A DNA stretch of 64,000 nucleotides from assembly GCF_018599185.1 (NCBI RefSeq), contig NZ_JAHFVL010000001.1, positions 868,001-932,000 of the forward strand, read 5' to 3'. The notes beneath the pieces were generated by a model. That model saw only the letters and a list, made by a program, of their open reading frames with translations, did not search any database and had not been told where the DNA came from. Each line of letters opens with the position of its first letter. Positions within the stretch are counted from its first letter, which is position 1. This DNA comes from Rhodanobacter sp. LX-99. Lineage in GTDB: Bacteria > Pseudomonadota > Gammaproteobacteria > Xanthomonadales > Rhodanobacteraceae. The position numbers and the translations under genes are program-made. Shown here one piece after another: positions 46,409 to 55,023 of this stretch.

Positions 46409-46960
46409 ATGACCCGAATCCTTCGCCCGATCCTGCTCCTGCTGCTTGCCGCCCTGCTCGGCAGCGTCGCCGTGGCGCCGCTGCACGCGCAGGCCGCACC
46501 GCCGCCACCGCATGGCGACATGCCGCCACCGCCGCCGCGCCCGTGGAGCAGCCTCGACCCGGCCCAGCGCGACGTACTGGCGCCGCTGCAGAAAACGTGG
46601 GACGGCATGTCGCCGCGCAAGCAGGCGCGCATGCTGCAGCGGGCCGAGCACTGGGTCACGCTGTCGCCGGAAAGGCGCGAGGAAGTCCGCCAGCACATTG
46701 CCCGATGGCAGCAGATGACGCCGGACGAGCGTCGGCAGGCGCGCGAGAACCGGCGGAAATTCAACGAGCTTTCGCCGCAGCAGCGCGAACAGCTGCACGC
46801 CACCTTCGAGCGTTTCCAGCAACTGCCGCCGGCACAGCGCGAGCGGCTGATCCGCGAATGGCACGCGCTGCCGCCCGCCGAACGCCTGCACTGGGACGAG
46901 CGGCGCGGCCACGACCGTCCGCCACCGCCGCCTCCGCCTGGCGGCCCGGACCACCCCTGA
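46409..46960 (+). CDS. DUF3106 domain-containing exported protein
   Basis: 183 residues with a signal peptide (about 1-28), a Pro-rich start and repeated helices built on WxxLxPxQRxxLxPLxxxW-type units (for example LDPAQRDVLAPLQKTWDGM, LSPERREEVRQHI, LSPQQREQLHATFERF). It ends in a Pro-rich tail. Third gene of the sigma/anti-sigma operon, 3 bp after the second. Similar trios occur in Xanthomonadales. Confidence 0.85.
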   Translation: MTRILRPILLLLLAALLGSVAVAPLHAQAAPPPPHGDMPPPPPRPWSSLDPAQRDVLAPLQKTWDGMSPRKQARMLQRAEHWVTLSPERREEVRQHIARWQQMTPDERRQARENRRKFNELSPQQREQLHATFERFQQLPPAQRERLIREWHALPPAERLHWDERRGHDRPPPPPPPGGPDHP

Positions 46961-46988
46961 TTTGCGGGGCGGGCACTGCTCAATCAAT

Positions 46989-48089
46989 TCAGCCGGTGAA
47001 GCGTGTCTCGCCGGCGTGGCTGAGGCAGCTCTTCGCCACCAGTTCGTCGTCGAAATCCGGCTTCAATTCGCCATCGCGCACCAGCAGCTCGACGAAGTTG
47101 AACACGTTGCGCGCGTACATCTCCGACGCATGCAGCGGCGCGCCGGCCGGCAGGTTCAGCGGGCCCAGGATCACCACGCCGCCGTGCTCGACCCGCTCGC
47201 CCGGCCGGGTCAGCTCGCAGTTGCCGCCGCTTTCGGCGGCCAGGTCGACGACCAGCGCGCCCGGCTTCATGCCTGCGACCATCGCCGCGCTGAGGATCTT
47301 CGGCGCCGGCCGCCCCGGTACCGCGGCGGTGCTGACCACCACGTCGAACGACTTCAGGTGATCGGCCAGCGCCTGCTGCTGCGCGGCACGCTCCTCCGCC
47401 GACAGCTCGCGCGCGTAGCCGCCGCTGCCGGCGGCACTGACGCCGAGGTCGAGGAACTTCGCGCCCAGCGATTCGACCTGCTCGCGCGTCTCCGGGCGCA
47501 CGTCGTAGCCCTCGGTCTGCGCGCCAAGCCGGCGCGCGGTGGCGATCGCCTGCAGGCCGGCCACGCCGGCGCCGATCACCAGCACCTTCGACGGCCGGAT
47601 CGTGCCGGCGGCGGTGGTCAGCATCGGGAAGAACTTCGGCGAGGCTTCGGCGGCGATCAGCATGGCGCGGTAACCGGCCACCGCCGCCTGCGAGCTCAGC
47701 ACGTCCATCGCCTGCGCACGGGTGGTGCGCGGCAGCAGCTCCAGCGAGAAGGCGGTGAGCTTGCGTGCGGTGAGTGCGGCGATGCGTTCGGCCGCGCCGT
47801 ACGGGCGCAACTGGCCGACCACCACGCTGCCTTCGCGCAGGCCGGCGAACACCGCGTCGGCCGGCGGCAGCACGCAGGCCAATACGTCCGCTTGCGCCAG
47901 TACCCCGGCGGCATCGGCAAACTCGGCCTCGGCATAGCTGCCGTCGGGAAAACCGGCGGCGCGGCCCGCATCACGTTCCAGCAGCACGCGCAGGCCCTTG
48001 CCGCGCAGCTTCTTCGCCATCTCGGGCGTGATCGCCACGCGCCGCTCCCCGGCGGCAGTCTCGCGCAAGGCGGCAACGGTGATCGGCAT
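46989..48089 (-). CDS. pntAa: NAD(P) transhydrogenase subunit alpha 1 (soluble NAD-binding part)
   Basis: 366 residues from the ATG at 48089, which has AAGGGGA upstream; a TTG 6 nt earlier is less likely. The NAD-binding dI domain shows GAGVAGLQAIATARRLGA, RETAAGERRVAITPEMAKKL and the LVVDLAAESGGNCELT stretch. Its partner genes pntAb and pntB lie on the same strand beyond an inserted three-gene sigma operon on the opposite strand. Confidence 0.95.
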   Translation of the reverse strand: MPITVAALRETAAGERRVAITPEMAKKLRGKGLRVLLERDAGRAAGFPDGSYAEAEFADAAGVLAQADVLACVLPPADAVFAGLREGSVVVGQLRPYGAAERIAALTARKLTAFSLELLPRTTRAQAMDVLSSQAAVAGYRAMLIAAEASPKFFPMLTTAAGTIRPSKVLVIGAGVAGLQAIATARRLGAQTEGYDVRPETREQVESLGAKFLDLGVSAAGSGGYARELSAEERAAQQQALADHLKSFDVVVSTAAVPGRPAPKILSAAMVAGMKPGALVVDLAAESGGNCELTRPGERVEHGGVVILGPLNLPAGAPLHASEMYARNVFNFVELLVRDGELKPDFDDELVAKSCLSHAGETRFTG

Positions 48090-48183
48090 GGTCAATCCCC
48101 TTCGAATGGTCTGGCCATCTTAGCGGGACTCGGGAGCTTTGATCCGGGCCGGCGCAAAAGAGTAAGCTGGTCCGCCGGCATAG

Positions 48184-48639
<456 letters not shown>

Positions 48640-48701
48640 CGGTTCGCGCGTCACTGGCCCGCCCGCTAGCATGGGCATTCCCCCATCGAAAGAACCGCTC
48701 C

Positions 48702-49271
48702 ATGCCCGCTGCCCTGTCCCTGCTCCAGCAACGCCATTCCGTCCCCTCGCGCCAGCTCGGCGAGCCGGCGCCGGACGAGGCGATCTTGCACGAACTGCTG
48801 GAAGCGGCGATCCGCGTGCCCGACCACGGCAAGCTGGTGCCGTTCCGGCTGATCCGCCTGCAGGGCGAGGCGAAGCTGGCGTTCGGCGAGCGGCTGGCGG
48901 CGATCGCGATCCGCAACCACCCGGAGATGTCCGACGCCAAGCTCGAGAAGGAGCGCCTGCGCTATACCTTCGCGCCGTTGGTGATCGCCGTGGTCGCCCG
49001 CCTGCATGCCGACAGCAAGGTGCCGGAGATCGAACAGAAATTGTGTGCCGGCAACGTGGCCTACAACATCCTGCTCGGCGCCTACGCACTGGGCTACGGC
49101 GGGCAATGGCTGACCGGCTGGGCCGCCTACGACCGCGAGGTGGCGGGCATCCTCGGCCTGGCGGAACACGAGCACGTGGTCAGTTTCGTCCACCTCGGCA
49201 CGCCGCAGATCGACGTGCCCGACCGCGACCGCCCGGCGCTGACCGACCTGCTGAGCACCTGGGCGCCGTGA
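48702..49271 (+). CDS. Nitroreductase family protein (YdjA-like)
   Basis: 189-residue flavin-dependent oxidoreductase. It shows RHSVPSRQLGEPAPDEAILHELLEAAIRVPDHG (FMN-binding start) and the LGYGGQWLTGWAAYD and EHVVSFVHLGTP segments seen in YdjA-type enzymes. The stop overlaps the next gene (GTGA), so the two are co-translated. Physiological substrate unknown. Confidence 0.9.
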   Translation: MPAALSLLQQRHSVPSRQLGEPAPDEAILHELLEAAIRVPDHGKLVPFRLIRLQGEAKLAFGERLAAIAIRNHPEMSDAKLEKERLRYTFAPLVIAVVARLHADSKVPEIEQKLCAGNVAYNILLGAYALGYGGQWLTGWAAYDREVAGILGLAEHEHVVSFVHLGTPQIDVPDRDRPALTDLLSTWAP

Positions 49272-50173
49272 ACACGCCAGCGAACGGACGTCCAGCCGTC
49301 CATCTGATCGACGGCAGCATGTATGTCTTCCGCGCCTGGCACTCGATGCCGGACGAGTTCTTCGACGCCGACGGCCACCCGGTCAACGCGGTGCACGGCT
49401 ACACCCGTTTCCTGTGCGAACTGCTCGAACGCGTGCAGCCCGAACACATCGCGGTGGCGTTCGACGCCTCGCTGACCAGCTCGTTCCGCAACGCGATCTA
49501 CCCGCCGTACAAGGCCAACCGCGAGCTGCCGCCGCCCGACCTGGAGCGGCAGTTCGTGCAGTGCCGCGCGATCACCGAAGCGCTCGGCGTGCACCTGATG
49601 ATCGACCACAGCTTCGAGGCCGACGACCTGATCGGCAGCACCGTGTGGAACCTGCGCGCGCAAGGCTGGCGCAGCGTGATCGTCTCCGCCGACAAGGACT
49701 TCGGCCAGCTGCTGGGCGAACACGACGAGCAGTGGGACTACGCCCGCGGCCTGCGCTGGGGGCCCGCCGGCGTGCACGAAAAACTCGGCGTGCACCCGCA
49801 CCAGGTCGCCGACTACCTGGCCCTGTGCGGCGACAGCGTGGACAACATCCCCGGCGTACCCGGCGTCGGCGCGAAGACGGCCGCCGCCCTGCTCAGCCAT
49901 TTCGGCAGCCTCGACACCCTGCTCGACCGCATCGACGAAGTCGCCTTCCTACGCCTGCGCGGCGCCGTGGCCTGCGCCGCCAGACTGCGCGAACACGCCG
50001 AACAGGCGCGACTCTACCGCCGCCTCACCCGCATCGCCCTCGACGCCCCCGGCGCCAGCACCGTCGACGCCTTGCTGCGCCGTCCCCGCCAGCCCGACCA
50101 GCTCGAAACCCTGTGCGAACAACTCCGCTTCGGCGCCTTCACCCGCAGCCGCTTGCGCGCATTGCTGCGCTGA
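49268..50173 (+). CDS. 5'-3' exonuclease (ExoIX/Pol I N-terminal-like)
   Basis: 301 residues from the GTG at 49268, overlapping the nitroreductase stop. The PIN-like domain shows HLIDGSMYVFRAWHSMPD, AFDASLTSSFRNAIYPPYKANR, EADDLIGS and SADKDFGQLL, followed by H3TH with GVPGVGAKTAAALL. It resembles Xni/ExoIX or the 5' nuclease part of Pol I. No polymerase domain is present. Confidence 0.92.
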   Translation: MNTPANGRPAVHLIDGSMYVFRAWHSMPDEFFDADGHPVNAVHGYTRFLCELLERVQPEHIAVAFDASLTSSFRNAIYPPYKANRELPPPDLERQFVQCRAITEALGVHLMIDHSFEADDLIGSTVWNLRAQGWRSVIVSADKDFGQLLGEHDEQWDYARGLRWGPAGVHEKLGVHPHQVADYLALCGDSVDNIPGVPGVGAKTAAALLSHFGSLDTLLDRIDEVAFLRLRGAVACAARLREHAEQARLYRRLTRIALDAPGASTVDALLRRPRQPDQLETLCEQLRFGAFTRSRLRALLR

Positions 50174-50192
50174 CCAAGCTTGCCCACCCTCC

Positions 50193-50318
50193 CGTTCCGC
50201 CCTGAGCCTGTCGAAGGGCGTCTGCGAGATACCTGAGCCTGCCACGCCCTTCCGTCCATCCTTCGACAAGCTCAGGACGAACGGAGGGGAATGGGACGAA
50301 CGGAAGGGAAGGGTGAGG
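50193..50318. repeat. CTGAGCCTGTCGAAGG-type repeat, copy 1
   Basis: The left part CGCCCTGAGCCTGTCGAAGGGCG (50198-50220) is inverted against CCTTCGACAAGCTCAGGACGAACGG. The 68 bp at 50251-50318 are identical to 51247-51314. It flanks the HepT/MntA genes on one side. Confidence 0.9.
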
Positions 50319-50447
50319 ACGCGGCTTTGCTCCCTCCCCCTGCATCGTAGGGGGAGGGCTGGGGTGGGGTGCTCTTGATCTCCCCCGCCAGCCCGGGGCA
50401 ACCCCCTCCTAGCCTCCCCCTGCATGCAGGGGGAGGAATCATGCGGG

Positions 50448-50795
50448 CTATGCCTTGTCATCGGGATTTGCCGTGAGCATTGCGCGCACAGCCGACTCCA
50501 ATGGCGGAAGATGTTTCTGTACCACCATCAACACGGTTTGCGCATCGATGTCACCCAGATAGTTATGCACCAGGATGTTGCGAAAACCGCTGATCTGCTT
50601 CCAGGGAATCGTCGGGTATTGGGCCTTGATGACCGCTGGCAACTGCTGGGTGGCTTCCGACAGGGTTTGCAGATTGCGCAGACTGGCGTCGTACAACACT
50701 TCGTCACGTGTCAGGTCGCCACGTTGCTGGATACGGTTGATTTTCCCGATGGTATCCAGAACATGTTGGGCATAGGCCTGCCATGCCTTGGTCAC
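50448..50795 (-). CDS. hepT: HepT-like HEPN toxin (DUF86)
   Basis: 115 residues, all-helical, with the HEPN active motif RNILVHNYLGD (Rx4-6H, near residues 72-82). In characterised HepT/MntA pairs the toxin is an RNase that is inactivated by AMPylation of the Tyr in this motif; Tyr is present. Its start overlaps the mntA stop by 4 bp. Confidence 0.9.
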   Translation of the reverse strand: MTKAWQAYAQHVLDTIGKINRIQQRGDLTRDEVLYDASLRNLQTLSEATQQLPAVIKAQYPTIPWKQISGFRNILVHNYLGDIDAQTVLMVVQKHLPPLESAVRAMLTANPDDKA

Positions 50796-51082
50796 AGATC
50801 AACCGCCTCTCGCAGCACGCGTGCCCGGATATGGCGGCTCAACTCGTGCTCGGGAATGACGTCCAGTTGGCGTCCGGTAATTTCGACCAGCCGCTCGGCC
50901 AGCGCCATACGTTGCGCGAAGAGATCGTAACCGCGCGGAAAATCGACCAGGAAGTCGATGTCACTGTCAGGCCGTTCCTCGCCTCTCGCCACTGAACCGA
51001 ACACACGAATTCGCCGCGCACCATATTGGCGGCATGCGGAATTGATTGCGTCTTTCTGTGCGTGCAGCGCATCGAGCAACAT
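50792..51082 (-). CDS. mntA: MntA-like nucleotidyltransferase antitoxin
   Basis: 96 residues from the ATG at 51082. The minimal nucleotidyltransferase motif GSVARGEERPDSDIDFLVDF gives the GSxARG and DxD residues needed for AMP transfer. A C-terminal helix follows. It is upstream of hepT in one transcript, the usual order antitoxin then toxin. Confidence 0.92.
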   Translation of the reverse strand: MLLDALHAQKDAINSACRQYGARRIRVFGSVARGEERPDSDIDFLVDFPRGYDLFAQRMALAERLVEITGRQLDVIPEHELSRHIRARVLREAVDL

Positions 51083-51193
51083 GACTGACGTTCCTGTGAA
51101 CGGGCTTGGCCCATGCAACAGTTTGATCCTACTGCATGCCTTCCGCAGCTCGCCAGCCCGGAGCTACCCCACCATAACCCCCACCATAACCCC

Positions 51194-51314
51194 CGTTCGC
51201 CCTGAGCCTATCGAAGGGCGTTCGCGGGAGGCCAGCCTGCGGGCCCTCCGTCCATCCTTCGACAAGCTCAGGACGAACGGAGGGGAATGGGACGAACGGA
51301 AGGGAAGGGTGAGG
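51194..51314. repeat. CTGAGCCTATCGAAGG-type repeat, copy 2
   Basis: Second copy of the element at 50193, in the same orientation and about 1 kb away. The 68 bp at 51247-51314 match copy 1 exactly; the left segment (51198-51220) has one mismatch to it. The middle parts differ. Confidence 0.9.
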
Positions 51315-51352
51315 GGGCGGCTTTACCTCTCCATGGCCTTGCAGGGAGGTGC

Positions 51353-51382
51353 AAAAAACGGCGGCCCGGAGGCCGCCGTTTT
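51353..51382 (-). terminator. Terminator of the S9 peptidase gene
   Basis: A 12-bp stem AAAACGGCGGCC/GGCCGCCGTTTT with loop CGGA, followed on the minus strand by a U-run (A at 51353-51358). It lies 17 bp after the peptidase stop. Confidence 0.9.
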
Positions 51383-51398
51383 CATCATGCGAACCGGC

Positions 51399-53528
51399 TC
51401 AATGCGAGGCGGCTTTCGGGGCGTCCTTGGCCGTCCACTGCTTCAGCCAGGCGTTCACCGCGTCGTGCCACTGCACGCTGTTGTGTGGCTTCAGTACCCA
51501 GTGGTTCTCGTCGGGGAAATGCAGCAACTGGCTGGGGATGCCGCGGCGCTGCAGCGCGGTGAACGCGCCCAGGCCCTGGGTGTCGGGGATGCGGAAATCC
51601 TTGGCGGAATGGATCACCAGCATCGGCACGCGCCAGTCCTTGACGTGGTTGAGCGGGTTGAACTTCTCGTAGTTCTCCGGGTGCTCGTACTGGGTGCCGC
51701 CGTTCTCGCGCTCCTCGAACCACAGTTCCTCGGTGTCGTAGTACATCGCGCGCGCATCGAACACGCCGTCATGGTCGACCAGGCACTTCCACGGCTGGTT
51801 CCACACGCCGGCGATCCAGTACACCATGTAGCCGCCGTAGCTGGCGCCGAGCGCGCAGGCGCGGTCGCCGTCGAGGAAGCTGTACTTGTCCAGCGCGGCC
51901 TTCCAGCCCAGCTTCAGGTCTTCCAGCGGCTTGCCGCCCCAGTCGCCGGAGATCGAGTCGGTGAACGCCTGGCCATAGCCGGTGGAACCGTGGAAGTTCA
52001 CCGTCACCACCGCGAAGCCTTGGCCGGCGTAGGTCTGCGGGTTCCAGCGGTAGCTCCAGCCGTTGCTCATCGCGCCCTGCGGGCCGCCGTGGATGATGAA
52101 CGCGACCGGGTAGGTCTTGCCCGGCTGGTAGTCGACCGGCTTCACCACGTAACCCTGCACGGTCTCGTTGTTCCAGCCCTTGAAGGTGAAGAACTCGGCG
52201 TCGCCCACCTTCGCGTTCTTCAGGTCCGCCGCGTTGAAGTGGGTGACCTGCTTCAGGCCGCTGCCGTCGGCGGCGGCGAGATAGACGTCGGCCGGCCGCT
52301 TCAGATCGTCGCGAGTCAGCAGCAGCTTGCCGGCAGCCAGCGAGAAGCCGCCCACCGTGCCATCACCGACCAGCTGGCTGACCTTGCCGCTGGCCGCGTC
52401 GATCGCGAACAGCGGGTGCTGGCCATTGTCGTCGGCGGTGGCGTACAGCGTCTTGCCGTCGGCGGAAACCGTCAGGCCGCCGGGCGAGCGATCCCAGTTC
52501 GGATCCACCTCGCGCTTCGCGCCGCTGGCCAGGTCCAGCGCCATGATCGCGAAGCGGTCCGCCTCGAAGCCGGGGGTCTTCATCGCCAGGTAGTACAGCG
52601 TCTTGCCGTCCGGCGAGGCCACCGGGTAGGCATCCCACGCCTTGTTGTCGGCAGTGAGGTTCCGCGGCGCGGCCGAGCCGTCGGCCGGCACGCTGTACAC
52701 GTCGAAATTGGTCGACCACGGCTCGCTGCTGCCGGCGATGCGCGCGCCGAAGTACACGGTCTTGCCGTCCGGCGCGAAGCCGAACTCGCTCTCGTCGCCG
52801 AACGGCTTGCTCGGCACGTCGCCGTCGATGCCGCGGCTCAGCAGTTTCGGCTCGCCGGCGATCTGGCCCTTGCCGTCGAAGCGGGCCACGAACAATTGGT
52901 TGCGCCGACCGTCGGCCCAGGTGTCCCAGTGCCGCACGAACAGCTTGTCGTAGAGCGTGCCGCTGGCCTTGTCCTTCGCGCGCGCGTCGGCGCGCTGCTG
53001 CGTGCACGCAAGCGTGGCGCAATCGGTGAACACCTCGTACGACAACAGCACCTGCTTGCCATCCGGCGACAGCTTGTAGCCCCCAACGTCCAGCACCCCG
53101 TGGCTGACCTGCACGGCTGGAGCATGCTTGGCCAGGTTCAGGGCGCCCTTGGCGTCCAGGTCCACCCGCCACAACTGCGCCACGCCCTTGGCCGGCGCCA
53201 CGAAATACAGGCTGCGACCATCCGCCGACCAGCGTGCCGAGCCGCCCTTGTCGACCACCTTCACCGGCTGGCCGCCCTTGCCCAGGTCCAGCACATAGAT
53301 CGCGCTGATGCCCTTGTTCGCGTCGTAGTCGGTGCTGCGCACGCCGAACGCCGCATGGCGCCCATCCGGCGACAGCTGCGGGTCGCTGACCCGATCCATC
53401 ATCACCAGGTCGCGCACGTTGAACGCATGCGCGCCCTCGGCCTTGACGAAGCTGGTATCCACGACGTCGCCCGCCATCGCGGGTGCCGCCACCAGCGCGA
53501 GCAGCAGCGCGGCAATCAGAGGTTTCAT
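51399..53528 (-). CDS. S9 family serine peptidase (dipeptidyl aminopeptidase/acylaminoacyl peptidase type)
   Basis: 709 residues with a signal peptide (about 1-19, ending PAMA). There is a seven-bladed WD40-like beta-propeller (about 35-440), then an alpha/beta-hydrolase domain with nucleophile GASYGGYMVYW, Asp in IHSAKDFRIPD and His in PDENHWVLKP. It probably cleaves short peptides in the periplasm or outside. The ATG at 53528 is chosen because the signal peptide starts there. Confidence 0.93.
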   Translation of the reverse strand: MKPLIAALLLALVAAPAMAGDVVDTSFVKAEGAHAFNVRDLVMMDRVSDPQLSPDGRHAAFGVRSTDYDANKGISAIYVLDLGKGGQPVKVVDKGGSARWSADGRSLYFVAPAKGVAQLWRVDLDAKGALNLAKHAPAVQVSHGVLDVGGYKLSPDGKQVLLSYEVFTDCATLACTQQRADARAKDKASGTLYDKLFVRHWDTWADGRRNQLFVARFDGKGQIAGEPKLLSRGIDGDVPSKPFGDESEFGFAPDGKTVYFGARIAGSSEPWSTNFDVYSVPADGSAAPRNLTADNKAWDAYPVASPDGKTLYYLAMKTPGFEADRFAIMALDLASGAKREVDPNWDRSPGGLTVSADGKTLYATADDNGQHPLFAIDAASGKVSQLVGDGTVGGFSLAAGKLLLTRDDLKRPADVYLAAADGSGLKQVTHFNAADLKNAKVGDAEFFTFKGWNNETVQGYVVKPVDYQPGKTYPVAFIIHGGPQGAMSNGWSYRWNPQTYAGQGFAVVTVNFHGSTGYGQAFTDSISGDWGGKPLEDLKLGWKAALDKYSFLDGDRACALGASYGGYMVYWIAGVWNQPWKCLVDHDGVFDARAMYYDTEELWFEERENGGTQYEHPENYEKFNPLNHVKDWRVPMLVIHSAKDFRIPDTQGLGAFTALQRRGIPSQLLHFPDENHWVLKPHNSVQWHDAVNAWLKQWTAKDAPKAASH

Positions 53529-53684
53529 GGGAGTCCCTTGTGCTGGTTGAAAAGGCGACGGTACGGGGCGAGCCTGCAACAGGCAAGACTGGCGATACCC
53601 AGAGCGCGGCTACCAGGATTGATTCAAGCGAGTTTTTCAGCGCGCACCGGGTCCGAGTGGCCCGGAATGAGCGGTCACGCTGAA

Positions 53685-53726
53685 AAGTCAGTAATTCATG
53701 ACTTATCTCATCCAAAGTCCTATATT
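53685..53726 (+). promoter_or_regulatory. Promoter and operator of the XRE gene
   Basis: The inverted repeat AAGTCA-N8-TGACTT (53685-53704) overlaps a -35-like ATGACT (53698-53703). A TATATT -10 box follows at 53721-53726, 17 nt later. The predicted start falls at about 53733, the A of the ATG. This suggests autorepression and a leaderless message. Confidence 0.5.
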
Positions 53727-53732
53727 CGCGAC

Positions 53733-54155
53733 ATGACCAAGGCCACAGCCACGCTGCAACTTGCTCGCCAACTCGGCGACGCCTTGCGTGCCGAACGCAA
53801 GCGCCTGGGCCTGACCCAAGCTGCACTGGCGCGTCGCGCCGGCATGACCCGACAAAAGCTGATCCAGGTCGAGCAAGGCAAGCCTGGCGTGGCACTGGCC
53901 GCTTACGCCGCCGCCATGGACGCGCTCGATCTGGTGCCAGCAGTCAAGCCTGCCGAAGTCCGCATCGAGGAATATCCGCAGCTCAAGCGGTTGACCTGGA
54001 ATCGTCCCGGCGCGGAAGTGCTCGCCGAACGCGACGCCCTGGCCATCTACGAACGCCACTGGGATCTGGTCGACGTCGACCAGATGACTGCGCACGAGCG
54101 CATCTTGCTGCAGCGGCTGGTCGACAAATACGGCCAAGGGGTTCTGCATGTTTGA
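53733..54155 (+). CDS. XRE-family helix-turn-helix regulator
   Basis: 140 residues. An HTH_3 domain lies at about 12-65 (LGDALRAERKRLGLTQAALARRAGMTRQKLIQVEQGKPGVALAAYAAAMDAL). The C-terminal part (about 75-140) includes a PAEVRIEEYPQLKRLTW strand and an EHILLQRLVDKYG-like helix (MTAHERILLQRLVDKYG). It overlaps the nucleotidyltransferase gene by 8 bp. The pair resembles an XRE/AbiEii-type antitoxin-toxin unit. Confidence 0.88.
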   Translation: MTKATATLQLARQLGDALRAERKRLGLTQAALARRAGMTRQKLIQVEQGKPGVALAAYAAAMDALDLVPAVKPAEVRIEEYPQLKRLTWNRPGAEVLAERDALAIYERHWDLVDVDQMTAHERILLQRLVDKYGQGVLHV

Positions 54156-54837
54156 GCGCCCCCGCCATCAAAAAGTCGCAAAGCTCCTGCGCAGCATGGA
54201 CGGCGAACTGTTGACGCAGGCGAAGTGCTATTTCGGCGGCGGCACGGCGATCACGCTCAAGTTGGGCGAGTATCGCGAGTCGGTCGATATCAATTTCCTG
54301 TGCTCGGACAAGGACGGCTACAGGCTGTTGCGCAACGCAATCACGCCGCCGACCTTGGGTGCGGCACTCCGTTCGCCGGTAAAGCATCTTCGCGATGTGC
54401 GCACTCAGCGCGACAAGATATCCACGTTTCTGGAAGTCGACGGCGTACCCGTCCGAGTGGAATTCGTACTGGAAGGACGCATCGCCATAGATGGCGCCCT
54501 CGACCCTGACCTGGGCGTACCGGTACTTGCCCGCGACGGCATGTACGCCGAAAAACTGCTGGCCAACGCCGACCCTGGACCGCTCACAGATGAGCCGCGA
54601 CCTGATCGACTTGGCTATCATGATCCAGGCGTGGGGCCGATACCGCCGGGCGCCCTGAAAAAAGCGGAAGGCGCCTATGGCCGCTCCACCTATGACCACT
54701 TCGACCGGGGACTGGAACAGCTGCGCGATGACCGCTATCGCGACGAATGCCTGAAAGCCATGGCAATGACGCCCAGCCTGGGCGCCGGCATCATTGCTAC
54801 GCTCGATGAACAGCAATCGCGCCAGTCCCGCCCGTAG
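54148..54837 (+). pseudogene. AbiEii/AbiGii-like nucleotidyltransferase, probably degraded
   Basis: The 229-residue open frame has the family start YFGGGTAITLKLGEYRESVDINFLCSD, where the expected catalytic DxD is D-I-N (Asp47, Asn49). Between about 54572 and 54641 the in-frame product is atypical, whereas the neighbouring frame reads MSRDLIDLAIMIQAWG, the conserved family helix. Thus two indels appear to shift the frame out and back. Downstream sequence (PIPPGALKKAEGAYG) is again in the family frame. It may be inactive, or a sequencing error may be involved. Confidence 0.7.
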
Positions 54838-55023
54838 ATGCTCCTTGGATGTGGCAATCAGATCTCATAGAGAGACCCTTGGTGGCTAAGCGATGACGGT
54901 AAGCGCCCCGCCCGCTACGGGCAGGTCATGGCCATCCAGCTCCGCCGCGATCCAGAAACAATACGTTACCATCTCTACCTAAACGCGGACGCCACCCCGA
55001 GCTACCGGCAACGAGTATTGGAC

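Larger units (their letters stand above)
51083..51398. other. Spacer upstream of mntA
   Basis: 316 bp without a gene. It holds repeat copy 2 (51194-51314) and the S9 peptidase terminator (51353-51382). The mntA promoter must lie between 51083 and about 51195, but no clear boxes were identified. Confidence 0.6.

Noticed and set aside
54928..55023. Earlier start for the GtrB gene
   Set aside because: The 32 added residues are not family-like and use rare codons (ATA, CTA) unlike the rest; the GT2 domain begins right after the later ATG.
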